Shown: positions 1 through 11,825 of the stretch, one piece after another | Position numbering within the stretch: the first letter of the stretch is position 1 | Layout of the letters: the number at the start of each line of letters is the position of its first letter | From: Sulfuritalea sp. | Lineage (GTDB): Bacteria > Pseudomonadota > Gammaproteobacteria > Burkholderiales > Rhodocyclaceae | DNA: 64,000 bases | Assembly: GCA_030247575.1 (NCBI GenBank) | Contig: JAOTRV010000004.1 | Coordinates: 62,001-126,000 of the forward strand | Direction of reading: 5' to 3' | The notes under the pieces: model-generated | The model's database searches: none | Told to the model about the DNA's origin: nothing | The model's input: only the letters and a program-made list of their open reading frames with translations | Program-made: the position numbers and the translations under genes

Positions 1-174
1 CGCCGCCTGCTGGGCAAGCCGGGCGGCGAAGCGAAGTTTCCGCTGAAGCCCGAGGTGGTCTGGGAATGGCGCATCGAGCCGCTGGGGTCCGGCAACAATG
101 CCTGGTTCCGGGTCCATTTCGGCGTGGACGGTTACGTGACGGGCACCGGACGCCACGAGGAAACGCTGGGCTGA
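1..174 (+). CDS. BamE/SmpA-like outer membrane lipoprotein, C-terminal fragment
   Basis: The reading frame is open from the first base to a TGA at 172-174 and gives the last 57 residues of a protein whose start lies outside the window. It contains LLGKP near the start, then [10 protein letters not shown] and [16 protein letters not shown]. This is the pattern of the SmpA/OmlA (BamE) fold: a Leu-Leu-Gly turn, a V-W-x-[YW] strand and a final strand with an F/Y-D-x-x-G turn. BamE-family lipoproteins act at the outer membrane in beta-barrel assembly. The N-terminal lipobox cannot be seen. Another small lipoprotein with the same fold is possible, so the family call is moderate. Confidence 0.5.
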   Translation, partial: RRLLGKPGGEAKFPLKPEVVWEWRIEPLGSGNNAWFRVHFGVDGYVTGTGRHEETLG

Positions 175-235
175 AGGCGGCCGGGGCCGATGCTTCCCCC
201 GGGGACGCAATGCGCTGGCGCCGGTGGGACGGCGG

Positions 236-241
236 TATAAT
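236..241 (+). promoter_or_regulatory. Candidate -10 box for the metH riboswitch transcript
   Basis: A perfect TATAAT lies 10 bases before the riboswitch P1 stem, where a transcript that begins just upstream of the aptamer would start. No good -35 box is visible 17 bases upstream (CGCTGG), so the assignment rests on the -10 box and its position. Confidence 0.45.
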
Positions 242-251
242 GCGCGTTCGC

Positions 252-334
252 TTCCGAGGAGCGCTGCAAGGTGGACGGCCCCAGATTCACGGGCCGCGAC
301 CCTAGGCTCGGAACCTGATCTCAACCGCGCTCAC
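252..334 (+). promoter_or_regulatory. S-adenosylhomocysteine (SAH) riboswitch
   Basis: The stretch carries the conserved SAH-aptamer core CCGAGGAGCGCTGCAA at 254-269. Helix P1 is TTCCGAG (252-258) with CTCGGAA (307-313). GAGCGC (259-264) pairs with GCGCTC (327-332), giving the pseudoknot-like P2/P4 arrangement of this class. SAH riboswitches are known upstream of metH and ahcY in proteobacteria and turn expression on when SAH accumulates. It sits about 85 bases before the metH start. The region between aptamer and ATG (335-418) probably holds the expression platform, but I did not identify a clear anti-terminator there. Confidence 0.85.
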
Positions 335-418
335 CCACCCCAGAAGCATTCCGCCGGGGCACAAGGTGAGCCGTCACGCAGCAAGGCTCCCCGCCCCGGT
401 CATGGATTGGAGAGACGC

Positions 419-4168
<3,750 letters not shown>

Positions 4169-4184
4169 TCCCCCGGAGAATCCA

Positions 4185-4640
4185 ATGTCGGAAGCAAATC
4201 TGAATCGCCTCGGCTTCAACGATGCCGTCGTATTCGTCAAGCAGCGTAAACGGGCGGCTTTTGCCGCGATGCCGGTATTCGGCGACGACGAGGGCGACGA
4301 AAACGCGACCGCCGAAGGCGCGCGCATTTTCATCCTGCTGCCCGACGAGGATGAAGGCTGGACCCTGCGTTTCATCGCCGGGCCGTTCTTTTCCAACGCC
4401 TTTGCCGCCAACGACATCATTCCCGCCGACGAGATTCCCGATCGCGTGCGCGAACTGCTGTTCGTGCCGACCCGCTGCGAGGAAGACTGGCTGACCGATC
4501 AGCTGCAGGTACTCTTGGCAAAGCTGACGCAAGCGGCCGGCATCGGCGATCAGATGCCCGATTACAGCGCGCAGCCGGCCCAGGCGGCCGAGGACGTGGT
4601 TTTCCCGGTGTCCTTCATCGGTCTGAACAAGCCGCTCTGA
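4185..4640 (+). CDS. Conserved hypothetical acidic protein
   Basis: I do not recognise a family for this 151-residue protein. It starts at an ATG 5 bases after GGAGA, 16 bases downstream of metH, so it may be co-transcribed with metH. It is acidic, with clusters such as FGDDEGDENATAEGAR and LPDEDEGW, and ends with an FPVSFIGLNKPL tail. There is no signal peptide, membrane segment or metal motif, which suggests a soluble cytoplasmic protein. The position right after metH is the only clue to function and is weak. Confidence 0.7.
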   Translation: MSEANLNRLGFNDAVVFVKQRKRAAFAAMPVFGDDEGDENATAEGARIFILLPDEDEGWTLRFIAGPFFSNAFAANDIIPADEIPDRVRELLFVPTRCEEDWLTDQLQVLLAKLTQAAGIGDQMPDYSAQPAQAAEDVVFPVSFIGLNKPL

Positions 4641-4676
4641 GCAAACGCCGCGGGCTGTTGCCGACTGGGACAGCGG

Positions 4677-5444
4677 CTAGGCCCGGCGCACGACCATGAA
4701 CAGCCGGCGGAACGGGAACAGGGTGGTGCCATCGGCCAGCGGCGGATAGGCGATGCGTAGCCGTCGCGCATAGTCCGCCTCGAACTCCGCTCGCTCGGGC
4801 TCCGCCAGTTCATCGAGAAACTGCTTGAGCCAGGTGCCCTTGGTCCATTCCTTGACCGGATCGGCGCCGTGAAGGACCTGCAGGTATTCCGTTTCCCAGA
4901 TATCGATGCTCGTCGCCAAAGGCTTCAGCATCGCGTAGTAATCGTTGGGTGCGGCGACCGGCGCGGGGCGCAGCAGGTGTTCGAGTTTGCTGCGCCATGT
5001 GCCCTGACCCACGGTCTCGGCAATCAGCGCGTGCGAGGGCGCCGCGAAATTGCGCGGCATCTGCACGGCGAGCACGCCGCCCGAAACGAGCTGGCCCAGC
5101 AGCCGCGGGAACAGCTCCTCATGCCGCGGCAGCCAGTGCAGCGCGGCATTGGAAAAAATCAGGTCGGCAGGCGCTGCCGGCGCCCAGTCGGCCACGCTTT
5201 GCCGGACCCAGGTCGCCGCGGGCAGCTCGCGCGCCGCCTGCGCCAACATTTCGGCCGAATCATCGACGCCGGTGATCGAGGCCGCAGGCCAGCGCTCCGC
5301 CAGCAGGCGCGTCACGTTACCGGCGCCGCAGCCGAGGTCGTAAACTACTTTGGGCGCCGCCGCGTCGATGCGGGCCAACAGATCGACCGCGGGCCGCAGC
5401 CGCGGCTCGGAAAACTTCAGGTATTGATCGGGATTCCACGCCAT
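4677..5444 (-). CDS. tam: Trans-aconitate 2-methyltransferase
   Basis: The 255-residue protein begins MAWNPDQYLKFSEPRLRPAVDLL, the typical start of Tam. The SAM-binding motif VYDLGCGAGNVTRLL follows at about residue 35 and an acidic loop GVDDSAEM after it. It is a class I SAM-dependent methyltransferase expected to methylate trans-aconitate, an inhibitor formed from cis-aconitate in the citric acid cycle. Length matches the family (about 255). GGGAGG stands 6 bases before the ATG. It is convergent with the metH group and follows the DUF1840 gene on the same strand by 31 bases. Confidence 0.9.
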   Translation of the reverse strand: MAWNPDQYLKFSEPRLRPAVDLLARIDAAAPKVVYDLGCGAGNVTRLLAERWPAASITGVDDSAEMLAQAARELPAATWVRQSVADWAPAAPADLIFSNAALHWLPRHEELFPRLLGQLVSGGVLAVQMPRNFAAPSHALIAETVGQGTWRSKLEHLLRPAPVAAPNDYYAMLKPLATSIDIWETEYLQVLHGADPVKEWTKGTWLKQFLDELAEPERAEFEADYARRLRIAYPPLADGTTLFPFRRLFMVVRRA

Positions 5445-5475
5445 CCTTGCCTCCCAAACGCGCGGCTGCCCGGAT

Positions 5476-5820
5476 TCAGACGCCCCAGACCACCGGTTTC
5501 TTCTTCTTCAGGGACCACTCCAGCAGTTCCAGCAGCGGCACGGCGCGCTGCGTCAGCGTGACAAAGGGCCGCGAACCCTGCGCGTTGGCCCGGCTCCTGT
5601 CCGGCTCGGTGCGCGGCAGGTCTTCCTCGTCGAGGCTGGCGCGCTGCCGCTTGTCTTCCTCGATCGCGGCCTTGAGCCGGGCGATCGCGTCGGGCAACTG
5701 TTCGACGGTGACGATGCCCTTGTCGGTCGCCTCCTTGCCCATGAGCTTCATCATGCGCTGCGCCACGTCGCCGAACATGATGACGTCGCCGGACGCGGGG
5801 GATTGGAAAGTGACGATCAT
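5476..5820 (-). CDS. DUF1840 protein
   Basis: This 114-residue protein starts MIVTFQSPASGDVIMFGDVAQRM and continues with KLMGKEATDKGIVTVEQLP, which fits DUF1840, a small betaproteobacterial family of unknown function. It has no signal peptide. A basic, charged middle (IARLKAAIEEDKRQR) is followed by a hydrophobic C-terminus (AVPLLELLEWSLKKKKPVVWG). Its ribosome-binding site GGAGG overlaps one arm of a perfect hairpin (5834-5860), so translation could depend on that structure. Likely co-directional with the hydrolase upstream and tam downstream. Confidence 0.85.
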   Translation of the reverse strand: MIVTFQSPASGDVIMFGDVAQRMMKLMGKEATDKGIVTVEQLPDAIARLKAAIEEDKRQRASLDEEDLPRTEPDRSRANAQGSRPFVTLTQRAVPLLELLEWSLKKKKPVVWGV

Positions 5821-5833
5821 GAATGCTCACCCC

Positions 5834-5860
5834 CCTCCCCCGCTCCGAGAGCGGGGGAGG
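5834..5860. repeat. Perfect 12-bp hairpin overlapping the DUF1840 ribosome-binding site
   Basis: CCTCCCCCGCTC and GAGCGGGGGAGG form a perfect 12-bp stem with loop CGA. On the minus strand the distal arm is a purine-rich GGGGGAGG run about 13-20 bases before the DUF1840 ATG. No T-run follows on either strand, so it is not a standard terminator. Similar CCCTCCCCCGC hairpins are common between genes in GC-rich proteobacteria. Confidence 0.6.
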
Positions 5861-5929
5861 CAATGGTTCGCCGGCTGCGCCGGCTCCGGTATTGGCTTGC
5901 GCCGCCTTGGGACGGCCCGGCGCCGGCGC

Positions 5930-6733
5930 TCATAGGTCCAGCTCCTGCACCCAGTCGAGAATCTGCCGCGCCGGCTTCTTCCAGTCGCGCTCCAGCATCA
6001 GGCCGTGGCCCATGCCGGGAAAGACATGGGCCTCGACGCCGTAGGTGCGCGCCGTCATTTCCACCAGCGAAGCCGGAATCAGATGGTCGAATTCCGCGCC
6101 CTGCACCAAGAGCGGCGTGCGCTTGACGCGTCCGGCGCGCGGCATGCCGAACAGGGACATGTCCCAGATCGCGCGGTGCGATTCGGATTGCGAACCCTTG
6201 TAGTAGCGCTTGAGGTCGTCCAGCGAAACCGGCTGCGCGAATAGCGCCTCGCGCAGGGTTTCCAGCGAGGCCTTGCCCCCGCTCATCAGGCTGTTGAGGT
6301 CTGTCATCATGCCCGGCTTGGAAAACATCATGCCCACCGCGGCCGACAACAGGCCTTGCGGCGGCACGGCGCACATCAGCACCGCGCCGGGCGCCTGATG
6401 CTCTTCGAGATATTTCTGCACCACGAAGCCGCCCATCGAATGCCCGATCAGCACCGGCGGCGCCGGCAGGGCGGCGACCGTGGTCGCCACGTCCTTCACG
6501 TAGTCGTTGATCGAAAAGCTGTCGAGATGCTTGCGCCCCGGCGAAGCGCCGTGCCCGGAAAGACTCAGGGCGTAGGCCGCGTAACCGGCCTCGGCGAAGA
6601 AGGGCAGGAAATGCTCTTCCCAGCACCAGGCGGCCGTGTAGGCGCCGTGGATGAACAGCAGCGGCGTCGGCTGCGGTTTGCCCGCGGGGGTACGGACCAG
6701 GACTTCGTGATGCTCGAATCGGGGCATATTCAT
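5930..6733 (-). CDS. Alpha/beta hydrolase
   Basis: The protein (about 267 residues) has the alpha/beta-hydrolase landmarks: an oxyanion-loop strand LLFIHGAYTAAWCWEEHFLPFF, the nucleophile elbow GHSMGG, and a late His in FPGMGHGLM with an acid (GAEFDHL) before it. It is soluble, with no signal peptide, and the substrate cannot be told. The start is uncertain: ATG at 6733 or 6727, or a GTG at 6754; none has a strong ribosome-binding site. It is divergent from the DUF2905 gene. Confidence 0.85.
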   Translation of the reverse strand: MNMPRFEHHEVLVRTPAGKPQPTPLLFIHGAYTAAWCWEEHFLPFFAEAGYAAYALSLSGHGASPGRKHLDSFSINDYVKDVATTVAALPAPPVLIGHSMGGFVVQKYLEEHQAPGAVLMCAVPPQGLLSAAVGMMFSKPGMMTDLNSLMSGGKASLETLREALFAQPVSLDDLKRYYKGSQSESHRAIWDMSLFGMPRAGRVKRTPLLVQGAEFDHLIPASLVEMTARTYGVEAHVFPGMGHGLMLERDWKKPARQILDWVQELDL

Positions 6734-6847
6734 TGCGAAAGCTTGTAGGGGCACTGGGGCGTCAACCGCGCAAAAATTGTCACCAAGGCGTCATCGTGCG
6801 CGGCTCTGATTAGAATGCGTCTTCGTGAATTTTACCGCGCGCCACCC

Positions 6848-7045
6848 ATGCTGAAATGGCTGATTGTCCTGATGGCCGCTGTTTTTGTCGTCGGCTTGCT
6901 GCAACCCCGACTGGCGCGCCTGCTGCGACTGGGCCGGCTGCCGGGCGATCTGCGCCTGCGGCTGCGCGGCAAGGATTACCTGTTCCCCTTCGCCTCGGCG
7001 GTGCTGCTGTCGCTGGTGGCCGCTCTTATCGGTCGACTGCTTTGA
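6848..7045 (+). CDS. DUF2905 small inner-membrane protein
   Basis: A 65-residue protein starting [20 protein letters not shown] with a second hydrophobic segment ([22 protein letters not shown]). The [22 protein letters not shown] core matches DUF2905, a small family with two predicted membrane helices and unknown role. I chose the ATG at 6848 because the family starts at this position; the frame is open from 6815. Its last 20 bases overlap the end of cca on the other strand. Confidence 0.85.
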   Translation: MLKWLIVLMAAVFVVGLLQPRLARLLRLGRLPGDLRLRLRGKDYLFPFASAVLLSLVAALIGRLL

Positions 7046-8282
7046 GTTCCCGCAAGGCAGCCACGCGCGCCGCACTGATATTGCGCGCAATGGCCTGCGA
7101 GTCGGGCCTGGCTTCGTCTTTGGCCGCCGCGGCACGAGCCGCAGTTTCCCGTGCAATGGCGCCGGCATCGACGGCGCGCACCGCCGCCAGCGCGGCGCGC
7201 CAGGAACGCGCCTGCGCGTAGTCGCGTTCTTCCCAGCCGAGGCGGCCGCGGTAATCCGCCTCGCAGGCGAGCAGAATCTGATCGAAGCGATCCGGCCGGC
7301 GCAGCGCATCGCAACGCTCGAGCACGGTCAACCGGGTTTCCGGCCGCAGCTCCGCGACGCGGTGGATGTCGCCATGAAAGCGCGCGGCCAGACGCCCGAC
7401 GTCGCGACAATCCGCCGGCACGCGCAGCCGCTCGCAGATGTCTTCGAGCAGCGCGACGCTCTTCGCTTCATGTCCGTAGTGGCGCGGCAGGATGTCGGCC
7501 GGCGTGAGGCCCTTGCCCAGATCGTGCATCAGCGCGGCAAAGCGCGTCGGCAAAGCGCCTTCGAGCCGCGCCGACATGTCGATGACCATCATGACATGCA
7601 CGCCGGTATCGACTTCGGGATGATAGTCGGCGCGCTGCGGCACGCCCCACAGCGCGTCGAGTTCGGGCAGCAGGCGCGCCAGCGCACCGCATTCGCGCAG
7701 CACCTCGAACATGCGCGAGGGCTTCGCTTCCATCAGTCCGCGGGCCAGCTCCTGCCAGACGCGCTCGGACACCAGCGCATCGACTTCGCCGGCGACGACC
7801 ATGCTGCGCATCAGTTCCATGGTTTCGACGGCAACCGAGAAATCGGCGAAGCGTGCGGCGAGACGGGCGACGCGCAGGATGCGCACCGGGTCTTCGGCGA
7901 AGGCCGGCGACACATGCCGCAACAGGCGCGCCGCGAGGTCGGCCCGCCCGCCATGGGGATCGATGATGGCGCCCGCCTCGTCCCTGGCCATCGCATTGAT
8001 GGTCAGGTCGCGGCGCACGAGGTCCTGCTCCAGCGTCACGCCCGGCGCGGCGTGAAAGGCAAAACCCGTGTAACCCGGTGCCGTCTTGCGCTCGGTGCGG
8101 GCCAGCGCGTATTCCTCGTGGGTCTGCGGATGCAGGAACACCGGGAAGTCGCGCCCGACCGCGACGAAGCCGCGGTCAAGCATGTCTTGCGGCGTGGCGC
8201 CGACCACCACCCAGTCGCGATCCTTGACCGGCAGACCGAGCAGCTCGTCGCGCACTGCACCGCCCACGGCGTAGGTTTTCAT
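7026..8282 (-). CDS. cca: Multifunctional CCA tRNA nucleotidyltransferase
   Basis: This 418-residue enzyme adds or repairs the 3' CCA of tRNA. The N-terminus [29 protein letters not shown] contains the class II nucleotidyltransferase G-G-x-V-R-D motif and the D-x-D-like catalytic pair (KDRDW). [10 protein letters not shown] and the nucleotide-selecting region [16 protein letters not shown] follow. A C-terminal HD phosphohydrolase domain is present ([22 protein letters not shown]), as in E. coli-type CCA enzymes with phosphatase and phosphodiesterase activity. The ATG at 8282 lies 10 bases after the upstream epimerase stop, so the two are likely co-transcribed. Confidence 0.95.
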   Translation of the reverse strand: MKTYAVGGAVRDELLGLPVKDRDWVVVGATPQDMLDRGFVAVGRDFPVFLHPQTHEEYALARTERKTAPGYTGFAFHAAPGVTLEQDLVRRDLTINAMARDEAGAIIDPHGGRADLAARLLRHVSPAFAEDPVRILRVARLAARFADFSVAVETMELMRSMVVAGEVDALVSERVWQELARGLMEAKPSRMFEVLRECGALARLLPELDALWGVPQRADYHPEVDTGVHVMMVIDMSARLEGALPTRFAALMHDLGKGLTPADILPRHYGHEAKSVALLEDICERLRVPADCRDVGRLAARFHGDIHRVAELRPETRLTVLERCDALRRPDRFDQILLACEADYRGRLGWEERDYAQARSWRAALAAVRAVDAGAIARETAARAAAAKDEARPDSQAIARNISAARVAALRELKAVDR

Positions 8283-8292
8283 TTGTGCGATA

Positions 8293-9204
8293 TCAGGCAC
8301 GCAGATACGTGGGCGCGACGAGTTCCAGCGGCGTCGCAATGCGGCCGAAAGGCAGCGCACAGCCGCTGTCGCAAACGCTGGCGACGCGCATCGAACGGAT
8401 GTTGTCGCGCGTCATCGGACCGTTGGGAATGAATTCCATCGCCCAGGCCTGCAGCCAGGCGATGGCTTCCGGCAGGCCGACCACGGCGCGCGGATGGCCG
8501 GAGACCTCGGCCGCGTAGCTGACCAGCTCGCGCAGGCTGTATTGCTTCGGGCCGCAAAGATCGTAGGCCGCGCCGATGCTTTCCGCACGCAGCAGACTGT
8601 CGGCCACCGCCGCGGCGACGTCGCCCACCCACACCGGCTGGAAACGCGCCGCGGCGCCCGCCAGCGGGAAGAAGGGCGCAATCTTCGCCAGTCGCGCGAA
8701 CAGCGTGAGGAAGGAATCGCCCGGGCCGAAAATCACCGAGGGACGAAACAGCGTGAGGTCGAGACCCGCCTCCCGCAGCACCGCCTCGCCGGCGGCCTTG
8801 GAACGCAGATAGCCGGAGGGCGCGTCGGCCGCCGCCTTCAGCGCCGAGACATGCAGCGCCCGGCTCACACCGGCCGCCTTCGCCGCAGCGGCGATCTTTT
8901 TCGGCAATTCGACATGGGCGCGGGCAAAGCCCTGACCATACGGCTCGCCTTCGCCACCCTTGAGGATGCCGACCAAACTGATTACCGCATCCTGCCCGAC
9001 CATCAGCCGCGCCAGCGTCGCCGGATCATGCACGTCCGCGTCGACCACTTGCGCCGTGGGCAGCACCAGCAGGTGCCGGGCCCGGTCGCGACGTCGCGTC
9101 GGCAGAGTCAGGCAAAAGTCGGCGCTGGCGACGCGGCGAGCCAGCTCGCCCACGATGGCCGTGCCCAAAAACCCGGTGCCGCCGATGATCAGCAGGTTCT
9201 TCAC
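8293..9204 (-). CDS. NAD-dependent epimerase / NDUFA9-like SDR protein
   Basis: A 303-residue short-chain dehydrogenase-fold protein with a Rossmann start [17 protein letters not shown] and later [32 protein letters not shown] and [13 protein letters not shown], typical of the extended, atypical SDR group related to complex I subunit NDUFA9. The GTG start at 9204 overlaps the stop of the upstream lytic transglycosylase (GTGA), so translation is coupled. The 23-bp dispersed repeat at 9115-9137 encodes RRVASADF right after the first helix; compared with relatives as I remember them, a few residues appear inserted there. Confidence 0.88.
   Translation of the reverse strand: MKNLLIIGGTGFLGTAIVGELARRVASADFCLTLPTRRRDRARHLLVLPTAQVVDADVHDPATLARLMVGQDAVISLVGILKGGEGEPYGQGFARAHVELPKKIAAAAKAAGVSRALHVSALKAAADAPSGYLRSKAAGEAVLREAGLDLTLFRPSVIFGPGDSFLTLFARLAKIAPFFPLAGAAARFQPVWVGDVAAAVADSLLRAESIGAAYDLCGPKQYSLRELVSYAAEVSGHPRAVVGLPEAIAWLQAWAMEFIPNGPMTRDNIRSMRVASVCDSGCALPFGRIATPLELVAPTYLRA
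9115..9137 (+). repeat. Dispersed 23-bp repeat, copy DR3 (inside epimerase gene)
   Basis: AAAGTCGGCGCTGGCG, AC, GCGGC: one mismatch to consensus. Antisense to the gene and read as RRVASADF, the same frame as in metH copy DR1. Confidence 0.8.
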
Positions 9205-11177
9205 GGCAGTTGCTCGACGCCTGCCTCGCCCTGTCCGCGCGCGCCGATCACGCCGAGCGCGCCTTTCAGGGACTGCGGACGGCCGGAGAACAGGGTGTTG
9301 TAGTACACCGCGTTGCTCATGACCTTCTTCACGTAATCGCGGGTTTCCGAAAACGGGATGGTCTCGGCGTAGATCGCGCCTTCCAGCGGCCCGTCGGCGC
9401 GCCACTTGCGGGCGCGGCCGGGGCCGGCGTTGTAGGCGGCAGAGGCCAGCACCGGATGGTTGTCGAGCGAAGTCAGCACCATTTTCATGTAGTGGGTGCC
9501 GAGCGTGACATTGACATCCATGTCGGTCACCCGGGTCGGGTGAAAATGGGCCAGATTGATCTTCTTCGCCACCCATTTCGCCGTGGCCGGCATCAACTGC
9601 ATGAGACCCTTGGCGCCGACCGAGGATTTGGCGTTCATGACGAAGCGGGATTCCTGCCGCATCAGGCCATAGACCCAACCGTTGTCGAGCGCAAGCTCGT
9701 CGGCCTTGGGCCGCACCTGATCGCTGAAGGGCGCGATATAGCGCAGGCGGAAATTGTGCTGTGCCAGCGTCCGGTCGGCGGTGTTGATGGCGCGGTCCCA
9801 GATCTCGTTGCGGCGGGCGAACTCCGCCGCCGCCAGCAAGGCCCGATCGTCCATGCCGCGCAAGGACCACACCCATTCGCGCACGCCTTCGACGCGCATA
9901 TCGACACGAAACAGCGCCAGCGCGCGCCGCAAGCCCTCGTTGGCCGCAGCCATAGCCAGTTCCTCGGCGCTGGGAGCCGGCGCAAGTGGCGGCACCTCGA
10001 TGGCGCGGCCAAGTTCCTCGTCGGCAAGGTTGCCGTAGAAACTCGGCTGACCGACGAGTTTCAGGTAGTACGCGCGGGCCTCGTCGGCACGGCCGGCGGC
10101 GGCGAGCGCCCTGGCCTGCCAATAGATCCAGTCCGGCTGCGCGGACTGGGCCGGCGGCATCGCGGCGATTCCCCGCCATACGGCGCCCCAGTCGTGCACC
10201 CGCAGGGCGGCGCGGACCCGCCAGCCCATTTGCTCTTCGGACAAGGCCGTGCCGGCGGCATTTTCGTACCACGCCAGTGCCTCAGGCTGATGACGCAAGG
10301 CCGCCTGCCAGGCGAGCTGGCCCCATGCATAGGCACGCTCTTCCGCGGTGAAGCGCGCTTCGATCGGTATCCAGCGCTTTGCCGCGCCCTGCGGGTCGTT
10401 CCGCGCCAGCCGCTGCACCGCGAACAGTGCCGTTTCGCGTCCGCCGCGCGTCGCGGCAAAGCCGGCCGGAAGCTTGTCGAGATGACGCGCCGGACTCAGA
10501 GCCACGGATTCAAGGCCGCGCCCTTCGAAACCTTCACTGGCCGGCAGATAGGCCGCTGCGCTGCGCGCTGCGCCAACCCGCTTCGCTTCGAACAGCCGCC
10601 GCACCCTCTGCCAGACGTCCTCCGCCGTCATGCCGTCGGCGGCTACCAGCTGATCGACCAGCACCTCGCAGGCCTGGGGCAAATCCTGGCCGCCGACCCA
10701 TAGCGGACGCACGGTCTCGAATGTCCGCGCGGCCTGCGCGGCATAGCAACTCACTTCGGCATCGGGTAAGGCAAGCGCCGGCAGTTCGCGCTGAAAGCTG
10801 TCCCAATCGCCCTTCTTGCCCAGCGCGCGCAGCCAATCGCCGCGCAATTTCTCGGCTAGGTAGGCACCCTTGTGGCGGCTCAGATAGTCGGCAACCCCGC
10901 CGTCGTCGCCATCATCGAGGCGCAGCCGCAAGGACCAGTACTCGACCCATGGCTGCAAGGGATGTCCCTGCAGCGCTTCCTGCTGGCGTCCGAGCCGGAC
11001 GCGCTCGCCGTTCCGAAATGCATCCCGCGCCGAAAGAAATGCCACGTCGCCGCGCTCGGCGACAACTGTCGACGGAGCGCATGACGCCGGAGCCGAAAAC
11101 AGCCCGACCGCCGCCGTGAAAGCCGCACACAGGGCTATCCGCGATAGGGGCATGGCTGGTTTGCGCTTATAGTTCAT
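9201..11177 (-). CDS. Soluble lytic murein transglycosylase (Slt70-like)
   Basis: This 658-residue periplasmic enzyme cleaves the glycan strand of peptidoglycan. It has a signal peptide (MPLSRIALCAAFTAAVGLFSAPASC after a short lead), a long alpha-helical superhelix domain (about 40-460), and a C-terminal SLT domain with the catalytic glutamate in MRQESRFVMNAKSSVGAKGLMQLMPATA and the GAYNAG-like ASAAYNAGPGRARKW. The ATG at 11177 is taken as start; an ATG at 11153 would begin directly at the signal peptide. It is divergent from the cyclo-ligase gene 42 bases away. Confidence 0.93.
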   Translation of the reverse strand: MNYKRKPAMPLSRIALCAAFTAAVGLFSAPASCAPSTVVAERGDVAFLSARDAFRNGERVRLGRQQEALQGHPLQPWVEYWSLRLRLDDGDDGGVADYLSRHKGAYLAEKLRGDWLRALGKKGDWDSFQRELPALALPDAEVSCYAAQAARTFETVRPLWVGGQDLPQACEVLVDQLVAADGMTAEDVWQRVRRLFEAKRVGAARSAAAYLPASEGFEGRGLESVALSPARHLDKLPAGFAATRGGRETALFAVQRLARNDPQGAAKRWIPIEARFTAEERAYAWGQLAWQAALRHQPEALAWYENAAGTALSEEQMGWRVRAALRVHDWGAVWRGIAAMPPAQSAQPDWIYWQARALAAAGRADEARAYYLKLVGQPSFYGNLADEELGRAIEVPPLAPAPSAEELAMAAANEGLRRALALFRVDMRVEGVREWVWSLRGMDDRALLAAAEFARRNEIWDRAINTADRTLAQHNFRLRYIAPFSDQVRPKADELALDNGWVYGLMRQESRFVMNAKSSVGAKGLMQLMPATAKWVAKKINLAHFHPTRVTDMDVNVTLGTHYMKMVLTSLDNHPVLASAAYNAGPGRARKWRADGPLEGAIYAETIPFSETRDYVKKVMSNAVYYNTLFSGRPQSLKGALGVIGARGQGEAGVEQLP

Positions 11178-11219
11178 CCAATGTTCGTTTCTTCACTTGC
11201 TCCGGCGCCACGTTAGCAC

Positions 11220-11825
11220 ATGACTGCACGGTCTTCGTCCGGCGAACAAACCGCCGATCCCCTGGTTTTTCGCGCCTCATTGCGCCGCGAGAAGCTCGCC
11301 GCCCGCATTGCCCTCGACCAAACAACGCACGCTGTGCTCTCAGCGGCCATTGAAGCCCACCTCACGGCGCTGATGATGCCGCTTCCGCCGCAAACACTGG
11401 CCTTCTGTGCGCCTGTGCGCGGCGAATTCGACACCCGCCCCCTCGCCTCCGTTCTGCTGCATCACGGTTGGCGAGCCGCGATGCCGGTCGTCGAAGCCAT
11501 TGACGCGCCGATGAGCTTTCGCGCCTGGACCCCTTCGACGACGATGAGCGTCGACCGCTACGGCATCCCCATTCCGGCCGCCGGCCCCGCCATCGCGCCG
11601 GACATCGTGCTGCTGCCGCTTGTGGCCTTCGACGCGCAGGGCTTTCGTCTCGGTTACGGTGGCGGATACTTCGACCGCACATTGGCGGCACTGGTTCCGC
11701 GCCCGCTGGCAATCGGGATCGGCTTCGAACTGGCGCGGGTGGCGGACATCCGGCCGCAGGCGCACGACCTGCCGCTCGATGCGGTGGTCACCGAAGCCGG
11801 CGCTCAGCGTTTCAGGCTAGCTTGA
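11220..11825 (+). CDS. fau: 5-formyltetrahydrofolate cyclo-ligase
   Basis: A 201-residue enzyme that converts 5-formyl-THF to 5,10-methenyl-THF with ATP. An early FRASLRREKLAAR segment, YGIPIP in the middle and the signature GFRLGYGGGYFDRTLA define the family. Length is normal. This folate role matches the one-carbon theme of metH, though the genes are 7 kb apart. Its 3' end overlaps the convergent lyase gene by 9 bases. No stronger ATG is seen downstream. Confidence 0.92.
   Translation: MTARSSSGEQTADPLVFRASLRREKLAARIALDQTTHAVLSAAIEAHLTALMMPLPPQTLAFCAPVRGEFDTRPLASVLLHHGWRAAMPVVEAIDAPMSFRAWTPSTTMSVDRYGIPIPAAGPAIAPDIVLLPLVAFDAQGFRLGYGGGYFDRTLAALVPRPLAIGIGFELARVADIRPQAHDLPLDAVVTEAGAQRFRLA

Noticed and set aside
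209-236. GCGCTGGCGCCGGTGGGACGGCGG before metH as a dispersed-repeat copy
   Set aside because: The spacing between the GCTGGCG and ACGGC parts is wrong and the AAAGTCG start is missing.
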